Notes under the pieces: model-generated
What the model was told of the DNA's origin: nothing
Databases searched by the model: none
The model's input: the letters and a program-made list of their open reading frames with translations, nothing else
Shown: positions 37,325-45,987 of the stretch, one piece after another
Layout: each line of letters starts with the position of its first letter
Numbering within the stretch: the first letter of the stretch is position 1
NCBI RefSeq assembly: GCF_002075885.1
Contig: NZ_MDET01000056.1
Coordinates: 62,001-126,000 of the forward strand
Origin: Manganibacter manganicus
GTDB lineage: Bacteria > Pseudomonadota > Alphaproteobacteria > Rhizobiales > Rhizobiaceae
Length of the DNA stretch: 64,000 nt
Direction: 5' to 3'
Program-made: the position numbers and the translations under genes

Positions 37325-37975
37325 CTACACGTTCTCGATGGCGATGCCGCTGATCTCGTTGGCGACATCCTCGAAACGGTCAACGACCTTTTCGAGCTGG
37401 CCATAGATCTCGGAGCCAATCATATAGGCCATGGCGTCGCCCTGGCTGCGGCCATAACGCTTGTACAGGTCCTTCAGCCCCTGCTCATGCAGGTCGTCGG
37501 CTCGGCCCTCGACGCGCATAACCTCCTCGGCGATGGTGCTGAGGCGCGCGGTATTGGCACTGACCTGGGCAAGCAGCGGAATCGCCTCGGCGACCAACCC
37601 GGCGGCCTGAACGATGACGCCGCCCATCTCGCGCATCAGCGGGTCGAACTCCGTCCTCTCGAACAGGCGCACGGTCTTGACAGTCTTGTGCATCATGTCG
37701 ATGGCGTCGTCCATCGACTGGATCAGGTCCTGAATGTCGCTGCGGTCGAACGGCGTGATGAAGGAGCGCCGCACCGCCAGCATCACCTCGGCGGTGATGT
37801 GGTCGGCCTGGTCTTCCAGCTCGACGATCTCCTGGCACCAGCGATCGACCTCGGGACCGCCGGCCAGAAGGCGCTCCAGCGCCTCGGCCGCACCCACGAC
37901 CGTATGTGAGTGCCGCTCGAACAGGTCGAAGAAGCGGTCCTCATGCGGCAGCAGCTTGCGGAACCAGTTCAGCAT
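37325..37975 (-). CDS. DUF47 (PhoU-like) protein, partner of Pit transporter
   Basis: 216-residue all-helical protein of the DUF47/PhoU-like family (Pit accessory protein). Two repeats of helical bundles can be followed; metal-binding-type Glu/Asp positions occur in EIVELEDQADHITAEVML and AEEVMRVEGRADDLHEQGL, the E-x-x-x-D pattern of PhoU folds. It is first in the two-gene operon with pit (6-nt gap), matching the orfA-pit arrangement known from Sinorhizobium. It probably regulates Pit activity in the cytoplasm. Confidence 0.93.
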   Translation of the reverse strand: MLNWFRKLLPHEDRFFDLFERHSHTVVGAAEALERLLAGGPEVDRWCQEIVELEDQADHITAEVMLAVRRSFITPFDRSDIQDLIQSMDDAIDMMHKTVKTVRLFERTEFDPLMREMGGVIVQAAGLVAEAIPLLAQVSANTARLSTIAEEVMRVEGRADDLHEQGLKDLYKRYGRSQGDAMAYMIGSEIYGQLEKVVDRFEDVANEISGIAIENV

Positions 37976-38111
37976 TGCGATCTTCTCTTGCCGGCGGCGG
38001 GACCTGTCAGATAGCGCAGCGTCCGAGTTGTGGAAACCGTAAAATCGCCAAAAGATGGGGATGCTTCACGCGATGCAGCCGATTTGGGCACACGCAGGCG
38101 GAAGCCGCGCC

Positions 38112-38684
38112 TCAAGCGTCGAGCTTTTCCAACGGCACTGCGTTGTCGGCTTCGGCCATCTTCAACAGGGAATCGACCAGCAATTGCCGCTCGTCGTCGG
38201 CGAGCGGATCGAAGCCGAACAGATTCATGCTGCGCAGGCCCTCAATCGCCAGATAGGTGACGAGCAAGGCGCGCAGATCGGGTGTCTCGGCCTTGAGGCG
38301 CTCGAAAAGCTGGCGCCTGAACAGCTTGATCGGCGTAAGAAAATCCGGATCCTCGGCCAGTGCCGAAAAAATCCATGAGGCCGAGGTTTCCATGTCGCGG
38401 CATTCGCGCGCGGCAAGCCGGATATAGGTGGAAAGCAGGTTCTCGGCACTGGGGCTGGTCGAGCGGGCATCTTCCAGCGCCTGCTCGAATTCGCGCAAAT
38501 ACTCCTCCACAAGCCCTTGCATCAGCTTGGCCTTGGTCGGGAAATTATAGAGCAAGCCGCCCTTGGAAACGCCGGCGCGGCTGGCGACGGCATCGAGCGA
38601 CAGATTGCCCGGCCCGGCCTCGCGGGCGACGTCGGCCGCTGCGGCAAGGATCTTTTCACGCGAATTGGTTCTCGGAGCTTTCAT
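38112..38684 (-). CDS. TetR-family repressor of the adjacent RND efflux operon
   Basis: About 190-residue TetR/AcrR regulator. The N-terminal HTH is NSREKILAAAADVAREAGPG then LDAVASRAGVSKGGLLYNFP, the classical TetR helix-turn-helix. The ligand-binding domain is about 130 residues. I chose ATG 38684 (MKAPRTNSREK); an upstream in-frame ATG at 38711 would add nine residues but overlaps the likely -10 (CTATAA). It is divergent from the adaptor/pump operon, and a perfect palindrome in the shared region is its likely operator, so it probably represses both the pump and itself. Confidence 0.9.
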   Translation of the reverse strand: MKAPRTNSREKILAAAADVAREAGPGNLSLDAVASRAGVSKGGLLYNFPTKAKLMQGLVEEYLREFEQALEDARSTSPSAENLLSTYIRLAARECRDMETSASWIFSALAEDPDFLTPIKLFRRQLFERLKAETPDLRALLVTYLAIEGLRSMNLFGFDPLADDERQLLVDSLLKMAEADNAVPLEKLDA

Positions 38685-38729
38685 GGCGACTCTTGTTCCG
38701 GGTTCCTCCATTTATAGGGTTAGACCCAA

Positions 38730-38758
38730 TTGACAAGACCGTCCAGACGGTACAGTAA
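38730..38758 (+). promoter_or_regulatory. Efflux operon promoter with TetR operator in the spacer
   Basis: TTGACA (38730-38735) serves as a -35 box on the plus strand. Right after it lies the perfect palindrome ACCGTC, CA, GACGGT (38738-38751), and the -10 region would fall around 38751-38758 (TACAGT or CAGTAA, weak). A bound TetR dimer would block polymerase. The TetR gene starts 54 nt away in the other direction. Confidence 0.75.
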
Positions 38759-38849
38759 GGCGCCTTGCGAAATTGGCGTCGCGATTCACGCCATATTTGC
38801 GTCCGTATGCCATTGCCAATTTTTGAATTTGCCGACCGAGGGGTCTCAC

Positions 38850-40082
38850 GTGATCAAGCGCTTCATCATTGCTTTTATCCTGCTCGTGCTGGTCGTCGGC
38901 GGCATCGTCGGCTTCAACCTTTTCCGCGACAATGCGATCAAGCAGTTCTTCGCCAACATGCCGGTGCCGACGCTCACGGTTTCGACGATCGACGTCAAAC
39001 CGATGGATTGGACTCCGGGCATCGAGGCGCTCGGCACGGTTTCGGCCTCGCACGGCGTCAATCTCGCGGTGGAAACCGCCGGCATCGTCAAGGAAATCCT
39101 GTTCGAAGCCAATGATCGCGTGAAGAAGGGCCAGCTTCTCGTTCATCTCGACGACGAGGTCGAACTGGCCGATCTTGCCGCGGCAAAAACCAAGGTCGTT
39201 TTGGACAAGCAGGCGCTCGACCGTGCGGTGGCGCTGCAAAAGCGCGGCGTCGGCACCGACGCGACGCTGGATACGGCGCAGGCAACCTATTCGTCTTCCG
39301 TTTCGCAGGTCGCGAAGCTGCAGGCGCTGGCCGACCAGAAGCTGGTCCAGGCACCCTTTGACGGCACGGTCGGCATTCCGCGCATCGACCTCGGGCAATA
39401 TGTCGCGCCGGGCAATGCGATCGTGACACTGCAGAATCTCGACAAGCTGCGCGTCGACTTCACGGTGCCGGAACAGCATTTCGCCGAACTGAAGATCGGC
39501 CAGCAGGCCATCTTCGGCGTCTCCAAGGACGACATGCCCTACAAGGGCACCATCACCGGCATCGATCCCAAGATCGACCCGGTCAGCCGCCTCGTCTCCG
39601 TGCGAGCTGAAATCAACAATCCCGATGGGCATCTCAGCCCTGGCCAGTTCGTCCAGGTGCGCGTGCAACTGCCTGAGGAAAAAGGCGTGATCGCCATTCC
39701 GCAGACCGCGCTGATCAACAGCCTCTATGGCGACTATGTCTATGCCGTGCGCCCTGCCCAGGAGGCAAACGCCAAGGCTGCGGACACGAAGCCCGAGGAA
39801 GCCAAGGCCGAGGCCGACAGAGCCAAGGCGCCGGCCGAGGGGACCGCAAAACCTGACGACAAGGCCGCTGCCAAGCCTGAAGCGGAAAAGCTCGCGGCCT
39901 ATCAGATCTTCGTTACGCCGGGCCGCCGCTTCGGAGGGGTGGTCGAGATCACCAAGGGCGTCAAGGCCGGCGAGGAGATCGTGACCGCGGGCCAGAACCG
40001 GCTGTCCAACGGCGCGCCCGTCAACGTCGACAACACCGTCGACATCTCCAAGCTTCCAGCAACGCAGGGCGCTGCTCAATGA
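38850..40082 (+). CDS. RND efflux periplasmic adaptor (membrane fusion protein)
   Basis: 410-residue HlyD-type adaptor linking an RND pump to an outer-membrane channel. A membrane anchor (FIIAFILLVLVVGGIVGFNL) is followed by a barrel-sandwich domain with VETAGIVKEILFEANDRVKK and LVQAPFDGTVGIPRIDLGQY, a coiled-coil hairpin, and a beta-barrel (AGEEIVTAGQNRLSNGAPV near the end). About 45 residues near position 305-350 are an Ala/Lys/Glu/Asp-rich insertion (AKAADTKPEEAKAEADRAKA), unusual for the family. The start is GTG 38850 with GAGGGG upstream; an upstream open region from 38730 covers the promoter. The stop overlaps the pump ATG by 4 nt. Confidence 0.93.
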   Translation: MIKRFIIAFILLVLVVGGIVGFNLFRDNAIKQFFANMPVPTLTVSTIDVKPMDWTPGIEALGTVSASHGVNLAVETAGIVKEILFEANDRVKKGQLLVHLDDEVELADLAAAKTKVVLDKQALDRAVALQKRGVGTDATLDTAQATYSSSVSQVAKLQALADQKLVQAPFDGTVGIPRIDLGQYVAPGNAIVTLQNLDKLRVDFTVPEQHFAELKIGQQAIFGVSKDDMPYKGTITGIDPKIDPVSRLVSVRAEINNPDGHLSPGQFVQVRVQLPEEKGVIAIPQTALINSLYGDYVYAVRPAQEANAKAADTKPEEAKAEADRAKAPAEGTAKPDDKAAAKPEAEKLAAYQIFVTPGRRFGGVVEITKGVKAGEEIVTAGQNRLSNGAPVNVDNTVDISKLPATQGAAQ

Positions 40083-43000
40083 GTATTTCAGCACTTTTCA
40101 TCCGGCGTCCGGTCTTTTCGACCGTCTTCGCCACCATGATCCTGCTGCTCGGCCTCGAGGGCATCTTCAACCTGTCGATCCGGCAATATCCCGAGATCGA
40201 GGAGACGGCCATCACGGTCACGACGGCCTATCCGGGCGCCAGCGCGGATCTGATCCAGGGGTTCATCTCGGCGCCGATCGCGCGCGCCGTGGCCTCGACC
40301 GAGAATATCGACTACGTCACCTCGTCGAGCAGTCCCTCGTCCAGCACCGTGACCGTGCAGATGAAGCTCGGTTCGGACCCCGACGTGGCGCTGACCGACG
40401 TCTTGTCGAAGGTTCAGGGCGTGCGCGGCACGCTGCCTGAAGAAGCCAAGGACCCGGTCATCGTCAAGGGCACCGGCGACCAGTTCGCGATGATGTATAT
40501 CTCGATGCAGAATCCGAACATGACGTCGGAGCAGCTTACCGAATATATCGAGCGCGTCATCCGGCCACGCATGGCGACCATCGAAGGCGTCGCCGACGTG
40601 CAGATCTTCGGCGCGGCCGATTATTCGATGCGCGTATGGATCGACCCGATCAGGCTCGCGGCCCGTGGCATCACGGCGGCGGAGGTGCTTACCGCCATCA
40701 ACGCCTCGAACTTCCTTTCGGCGCCCGGCAAGACCGAAAACGACTATGTCGGCTCGGCGATAACCGTGCGCTCCACGCTGCAGACGCCGGAGGCTTTCGC
40801 GGCCCTGCCGCTGCGCTCCACCGACGGCGATGTGGTGCGGCTGGGCGACGTGGCGACGGTGGAACTTGCCGCCGAGAACACCGATACCCGCGTCAGTTTC
40901 AATAACAAGCCCGGCATCTTCCTGGCCATCTTCCCGACGCCGGCGGCCAATCCGCTGACGACGGCAACGGCCATCCACAAGGAAGTGCCCAATATCCAGG
41001 CCAGCCTGCCGGACGGCATGAAGATCGAGATCGTCTATGACGCGACCGAGCAGATCAGCGCCTCGATCGACGAGGTGTTCAAGACCATCGCCGAGGCGGT
41101 CGCCATCGTGGTGGTGGTGATCCTGCTGTTCCTGGGCTCTTTCCGGTCGGTGTTGATGCCGGTCGCCACCATTCCGCTATCGCTGATCGGTGTGTGTTTC
41201 CTGCTCTATCTGTTCGGCTACTCGATCAACCTGTTGTCGCTGCTCGCCATGGTTCTGGCAATCGGCCTTGTGGTGGACGACGCCATCGTGGTGGTGGAAA
41301 ACATCCACCGCCATATGGAAGACGGCATGTCGGCCATGCAGGCCGCATTGAACGGCATGAAGGAAATCTCGTCGGCCATCGTGGCGATGACGATCACGCT
41401 GGCCGCCGTGTTCACGCCGCTTGCCTTTACCGGCGGGCTGACCGGCGGGCTGTTTCGCGAGTTCGCGGTGACATTGGCCGGCTCGGTGGTGATCTCGGGC
41501 ATCGTTGCCTTGACGATCACGCCGATGATGTCGGCGCGCATCCTCAAGGCCGGCTCGCACAGCCGCTTCCAGCAAATCGTGGATAATACCTTCGCCCGTG
41601 TCGAGCATATCTATGGCAGGCTGGTGACGGGCTCGCTGCGCTACCGGCCGGTGACGTTGATGATCGTCATCGCCCTGGTCGCGGTGACGGCCTTCATGTT
41701 CACCAAGACGTCGAGCGAACTGGCTCCCGAAGAAGACCAGGGCTTCCTGCTTTCGCTGGTCACGGCGCCACGCTACGCGACGGCGGATTACACCGAAACC
41801 TATGTCAAGCAGATCACCGATCTGGTGCAGGACATTCCGGAAACGCGGGCGCTGTTCTCGGCCGTCGCTTTCGGCGGCCAGGTCAACCAGGCTTTCGTCG
41901 GCTTCGCCTTCAAGGACTGGGCGGAGCGCGACAAGAGCTCGAAGGAACTCCAGCAGGAGATCCAGCAACGCATATCCAAGGTGGCCGGCGTCGAGGCCTT
42001 CGTCTTCGCGCCGCCGACGCTGCCGGGCTCCGGCGGCGGCCTGCCGATTTCGGTGGTGATCCGCTCGACCGGCGAAGCTTCCAAGGTCTATGAGGTCGCC
42101 GAGGAGGTGAAGAAGAAGGCTCAGGCTTCCGGCAAATTCATCGTCGTGCAGGATTCGATGGCCTATGACGCGCCGCAGGTGACGGTGAAGATCGACCGTG
42201 ACCGCGCCGCTGCGCTCAACCTGCCGATCGCCGATATCGGCCGCACGCTGACGCTGATGGTCGGCGGCGGCGAGATCGCGCAGTTCGACCGCGACTCCAA
42301 CAGCTACGACATCATCATGCAGGTGCCGCAGGAGTATCGCAACAACCCGCAAAAGCTGGGCGATTTCTTCGTGCGCAGTTCGACCGGGCAGATGGTGCCG
42401 CTGTCGGCGGTGGTGACGATTTCCAACAACGCCTCGCCGGCCGCCATCGAGCAGTTCAACCAGTTGAACTCCGCCACGATTTCGGCGCTACCCCTGCCTG
42501 GGGTGACGACCGGCGACGGCCTGGCGACCATTGAGCAGATTGCGCAGCAGGCGATGCCGGAAGGCTTCTCGCTCGATTATTCCGGCCAGTCGCGGCAGGA
42601 GAAGGAGCAGGGCAACACGCTGATGATCGCCTTCGGCGCGGCTATCCTGGTCATCTATCTGGTGCTGGCGGCGCAGTTCGAAAGCTTTCGCGACCCGCTC
42701 ATCATCATGATGTCGGTGCCGCTGTCGATCTTCGGCGCGATCGTGCCGCTCAATCTCGGGCTTGGCACGCTCAACATCTACACGCAGGTCGGGCTGATCA
42801 CGCTGATAGGCCTGATCACCAAGCACGGCATTTTGCTGGTGGAGTTCGCCAACCAGCAGCGCGAGGAGCACGGGATGAACAAGTTCGAAGGCATCATCGC
42901 CTCGGCCAAGGTTCGCCTGCGGCCGATCCTGATGACGACGGCGGCGATGGCGCTCGGCGTCGTGCCGCTGATCGTGGCCGAGGGTGCCGGCGCAGCCGCC

Positions 43001-43159
43001 CGCTATTCGATGGGCCTGGTGATCTTCTCCGGCATTCTCGTCGGAACCTGCTTCACGCTGTTCGTGGTGCCGATGTTCTACACCTTCCTGGCCCGTAAGG
43101 AGATGGCCAAGCCGGTCGAGGAAGGTGCGCCGGCCGGGGGACTGGTGCCGCACCCCTGA
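40079..43159 (+). CDS. RND multidrug efflux pump (AcrB/MexB-type inner-membrane transporter)
   Basis: 1026-residue proton-driven RND transporter. N-terminal SISALFIRRPVFSTVFATM leads to TM1 and the first large periplasmic loop. TM4 holds the proton-relay pair in LAIGLVVDDAIVVVENIHRH. The second half repeats the pattern and ends in YTFLARKEMAKP. The N-terminal half motifs GASADLIQGFISAPI and PGASA-type porter sequences match the HAE1 branch. ATGA overlap with the adaptor stop couples translation. No TolC-like outer-membrane channel gene is present, so a distant one must be shared. A strong terminator follows. Confidence 0.95.
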   Translation: MSISALFIRRPVFSTVFATMILLLGLEGIFNLSIRQYPEIEETAITVTTAYPGASADLIQGFISAPIARAVASTENIDYVTSSSSPSSSTVTVQMKLGSDPDVALTDVLSKVQGVRGTLPEEAKDPVIVKGTGDQFAMMYISMQNPNMTSEQLTEYIERVIRPRMATIEGVADVQIFGAADYSMRVWIDPIRLAARGITAAEVLTAINASNFLSAPGKTENDYVGSAITVRSTLQTPEAFAALPLRSTDGDVVRLGDVATVELAAENTDTRVSFNNKPGIFLAIFPTPAANPLTTATAIHKEVPNIQASLPDGMKIEIVYDATEQISASIDEVFKTIAEAVAIVVVVILLFLGSFRSVLMPVATIPLSLIGVCFLLYLFGYSINLLSLLAMVLAIGLVVDDAIVVVENIHRHMEDGMSAMQAALNGMKEISSAIVAMTITLAAVFTPLAFTGGLTGGLFREFAVTLAGSVVISGIVALTITPMMSARILKAGSHSRFQQIVDNTFARVEHIYGRLVTGSLRYRPVTLMIVIALVAVTAFMFTKTSSELAPEEDQGFLLSLVTAPRYATADYTETYVKQITDLVQDIPETRALFSAVAFGGQVNQAFVGFAFKDWAERDKSSKELQQEIQQRISKVAGVEAFVFAPPTLPGSGGGLPISVVIRSTGEASKVYEVAEEVKKKAQASGKFIVVQDSMAYDAPQVTVKIDRDRAAALNLPIADIGRTLTLMVGGGEIAQFDRDSNSYDIIMQVPQEYRNNPQKLGDFFVRSSTGQMVPLSAVVTISNNASPAAIEQFNQLNSATISALPLPGVTTGDGLATIEQIAQQAMPEGFSLDYSGQSRQEKEQGNTLMIAFGAAILVIYLVLAAQFESFRDPLIIMMSVPLSIFGAIVPLNLGLGTLNIYTQVGLITLIGLITKHGILLVEFANQQREEHGMNKFEGIIASAKVRLRPILMTTAAMALGVVPLIVAEGAGAAARYSMGLVIFSGILVGTCFTLFVVPMFYTFLARKEMAKPVEEGAPAGGLVPHP

Positions 43160-43184
43160 CGGCTCCAGGCAGCCGGGGACGACA

Positions 43185-43218
43185 AAAAGGCGGCGGAGCG
43201 ATCCGTCGCCTTTTCTTT
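43185..43218 (+). terminator. Intrinsic terminator of the RND efflux operon
   Basis: AAAAGGCGGCGGA pairs with TCCGTCGCCTTTT (12 Watson-Crick pairs and one G-T) around the loop GCGA, followed by CTTT, 26 nt after the pump stop. A good rho-independent terminator for the plus strand; the A-rich 5' arm would give a U-tract on the opposite strand too, so it may also serve the convergent VOC gene. Confidence 0.85.
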
Positions 43219-43250
43219 GGATCGGAAAAATAGGGGGCGAGATAAGCGAT

Positions 43251-43724
43251 CTACCCGTTCGCCGCCCGCTCGATCTCGGCGACATCGATCTTGACCATCT
43301 TCATCATCGCGGCCATGACACGGTCGGCCTTGGCCTTGTCCGGATCGTTGAGAAGCCGGGGCAGGATTTCCGGCACCACCTGCCAGCGAACGCCGTACTT
43401 GTCCTTCAGCCAGGAGCAGGCGATTCCGCTGCCGCGATCTCCGATCAGCCTATCCCAGTAGTGATCGACCTCGGCCTGGTCCTTGCAGTCGATGGAGAGC
43501 GAGATGGAATTGTTGAACGGGTCGTCCAGATTGCCATTCAACGCCTGGAAGGTCTGGCCGAACATCTCGAAGTTCACCATCACGACGCCGCCTTTGGATC
43601 TGACCCCGACATCATCGCTACGTAGCACGGTCCCTTTCTTCGCGCCGGGAAAGATCGAAACATAGAAATCGACGGCTTCTTCGGCTTCGTCACGGAACCA
43701 CAGGCATGGGGTGATCTTTTGCAT
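43251..43724 (-). CDS. VOC-family (PhnB/glyoxalase-like) protein
   Basis: 157-residue vicinal-oxygen-chelate protein of the PhnB-like group. Typical start ITPCLWFRDEAEEAVDFYVS, the middle VVMVNFEMFGQTFQALNG and DPFNNSISLSIDCKDQAEVD, and a C-terminal LKDKYGVRWQVVPEIL with the helix MMKMVKIDVAEIERAANG. Members are often misnamed 3-demethylubiquinone methyltransferase; no SAM site is seen here. The gene is alone on the minus strand, convergent with the efflux operon and divergent from ilvD. Enzymatic role unknown. Confidence 0.92.
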   Translation of the reverse strand: MQKITPCLWFRDEAEEAVDFYVSIFPGAKKGTVLRSDDVGVRSKGGVVMVNFEMFGQTFQALNGNLDDPFNNSISLSIDCKDQAEVDHYWDRLIGDRGSGIACSWLKDKYGVRWQVVPEILPRLLNDPDKAKADRVMAAMMKMVKIDVAEIERAANG

Positions 43725-43939
43725 GGCATGCTCCTCACAATTGTTGTTTTCGGTTTCTACACGTCCAAGGAACGATTGAATCCACCTCCCGCCGACACGC
43801 CTCGCGGATTTTTACGTCGGACGTCCGCTCTGGCGCATCGTAAAATCATGGCCAGGCCGGCATCAGGCGTATATATAACCGGCAATCCCTTTCGACAGGC
43901 TGCGCTTCAGGCGCGCCAGGCAAGCCAAGGATAGTTTCG

Positions 43940-45775
43940 ATGCCTCCCTATCGCTCACGCACCTCCACCCATGGCCGCAACATGGCGGGCGCACGCGGCC
44001 TGTGGCGCGCCACCGGCATGAAGGACGGCGATTTCGGCAAGCCGATCATCGCGGTGGTGAATTCCTTCACCCAGTTCGTGCCCGGCCATGTCCACCTGAA
44101 GGATCTCGGCCAGCTCGTCGCGCGCGAGATCGAGAAGGCCGGGGGCGTGGCCAAGGAATTCAATACCATCGCCGTGGATGACGGTATCGCGATGGGCCAT
44201 GACGGCATGCTCTATTCGCTGCCCTCGCGCGAACTGATCGCCGACTCTGTCGAATATATGGTCAATGCGCATTGCGCCGACGCCATGGTCTGCATCTCCA
44301 ATTGCGACAAGATCACGCCCGGCATGCTGATGGCCGCCATGCGGCTCAACATCCCGACGGTGTTCGTGTCCGGCGGCCCGATGGAAGCCGGCAAGGTGGT
44401 GTGGAAGGACAAGGTCACCGCCGTCGATCTCGTCGATGCCATGGTGGCGGCGGCCGACGACACGGTTTCCGACGAGGAAGTGGCCGTCATGGAACGCTCG
44501 GCCTGCCCGACCTGCGGTTCCTGCTCCGGCATGTTCACCGCCAATTCCATGAACTGCCTGACCGAGGCGCTCGGCCTCTCGCTGCCCGGCAATGGCTCGA
44601 CGCTGGCCACGCATGGCGACCGCAAGCGCCTGTTCGTCGAGGCCGGCCATCTGATCGTCGATCTCGCCCAACGCTATTATCAGCAGGACGACGAGAGCGT
44701 GCTGCCGCGCAACATCGCCTCCAAGCCGGCGTTCGAGAATGCCATGTCGCTGGACGTCGCCATGGGCGGCTCTACCAATACGGTGCTGCACATCCTAGCC
44801 GCCGCTCATGAAGGCGGCATCGACTTCAACCTCGACGACATCGATGCGCTGTCGCGCCGCGTGCCCTGCCTGTGCAAGGTGGCGCCGGCCAAGGCCGACG
44901 TGCATATGGAGGACGTTCACCGCGCCGGCGGCATCTACGCCATTTTGGGCGAGCTCGACCGTGCCGGCCTCCTCAACCGCGACCTGCCGACCGTGCACAC
45001 GGCAACGCTCGGCCAGGCCATCGCCCATTGGGACATCGCCCAGACCAACAGCCAGAAGGTGCGCGACTTTTACCTCGCCGCGCCCGGCGGCGTGCCGACG
45101 CAGGTGGCCTTCAGCCAGGATCGGCGCTGGGACGATCTCGATCTCGACCGCGAAAAGGGCGTCATCCGCTCAGCCAGCCACCCCTTCTCCAAGGATGGCG
45201 GGCTGGCCGTGCTGAAAGGCAATATCGCGCTCGACGGCTGCATCGTGAAGACAGCGGGCGTCGATGACTCGATCCTGAAATTCACCGGCCCGGCAGTGGT
45301 GTTCGAAAGCCAGGACGCGGCGGTCAAGGGCATATTGTCCAATGAGGTCAAGGAAGGCGATGTCGTGGTGATCCGCTATGAAGGGCCGCGCGGCGGCCCC
45401 GGCATGCAGGAAATGCTCTACCCGACCAGCTATCTGAAGTCGAAAGGGCTGGGCAAGGCCTGCGCGCTGTTGACCGACGGGCGCTTTTCCGGCGGCACGT
45501 CGGGCCTGTCCATCGGCCATGCCTCGCCGGAAGCCGAGGAAGGCGGCACGATCGGCCTGGTGCGGCCCGGCGACATGATCGAGATCGACATTCCGAACCG
45601 CACCATCAACCTTGCCGTGGACGAGGCCGAACTCGGCCGCCGCCGCGTCGAGCAGGACGCCAAGGGCTGGAAGCCGGCGGAGCAGCGCAAGCGCAAGGTC
45701 ACGCAGGCGTTGCGTGCCTATGCGGCCTTCGCCACCAGCGCCGACAAGGGTGCAGTGCGGAAGGTGCCGGAGTAG
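43940..45775 (+). CDS. ilvD: Dihydroxy-acid dehydratase
   Basis: 611-residue Fe-S enzyme for the penultimate step of valine and isoleucine synthesis, converting dihydroxy acids to 2-oxo acids. Full-length hallmark motifs: CISNCDKITPGMLMAAMRL (first Cys ligand), SACPTCGSCSGMFTANSMNC (further Cys ligands), LSLPGNGSTLATH, and LTDGRFSGGTSGLSIGHASP. The N-terminus YRSRTSTHGRNMAGARGLW is the usual long-form start. AAGGATAG lies about 7 nt before ATG 43940. It has its own promoter in the 215 nt upstream; an open frame there (43719-43934) has no convincing features. Clearly distinct from the sugar-acid paralogue at 32521-34323. Confidence 0.97.
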   Translation: MPPYRSRTSTHGRNMAGARGLWRATGMKDGDFGKPIIAVVNSFTQFVPGHVHLKDLGQLVAREIEKAGGVAKEFNTIAVDDGIAMGHDGMLYSLPSRELIADSVEYMVNAHCADAMVCISNCDKITPGMLMAAMRLNIPTVFVSGGPMEAGKVVWKDKVTAVDLVDAMVAAADDTVSDEEVAVMERSACPTCGSCSGMFTANSMNCLTEALGLSLPGNGSTLATHGDRKRLFVEAGHLIVDLAQRYYQQDDESVLPRNIASKPAFENAMSLDVAMGGSTNTVLHILAAAHEGGIDFNLDDIDALSRRVPCLCKVAPAKADVHMEDVHRAGGIYAILGELDRAGLLNRDLPTVHTATLGQAIAHWDIAQTNSQKVRDFYLAAPGGVPTQVAFSQDRRWDDLDLDREKGVIRSASHPFSKDGGLAVLKGNIALDGCIVKTAGVDDSILKFTGPAVVFESQDAAVKGILSNEVKEGDVVVIRYEGPRGGPGMQEMLYPTSYLKSKGLGKACALLTDGRFSGGTSGLSIGHASPEAEEGGTIGLVRPGDMIEIDIPNRTINLAVDEAELGRRRVEQDAKGWKPAEQRKRKVTQALRAYAAFATSADKGAVRKVPE

Positions 45776-45789
45776 GCCGGAAGCCAAGT

Positions 45790-45952
45790 GGGTGCGTCCT
45801 TCGAGGCTCGCTGCGCTCGCACCTCAGGATGAGGATGGTTGGGCGCTGTCCAGATGCCAGTATATCCTGAGCCGGTGCTGCCAGGCTTCGGTTCGGCATC
45901 AAACGGTCCTCATCCTGAGGTGCGAGCGCAGCGAGCCTCGAAGGACGCACCC
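45790..45952. repeat. Palindromic repeat element with 46-bp perfect arms
   Basis: The segment 45790-45835 (starting GGGTGCGTCCTTCGAGGCTC) is an exact reverse complement of 45907-45952, separated by 71 nt. It lies in the ilvD/codA intergenic region. The arm ends (CCTCAGGATGAGGA / TCCTCATCCTGAGG) are small palindromes themselves. It resembles the intergenic palindromic repeats of rhizobial genomes and is related to the elements at 48697-48797 and 54329-54395. Confidence 0.85.
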
Positions 45953-45987
45953 CGAAATATAGACTCAATCGACCCCTGGGAAACGGC

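Noticed and set aside
43719..43934. 71-codon plus-strand frame before ilvD
   Set aside because: No ribosome site or recognisable features, and the region must contain the ilvD promoter.
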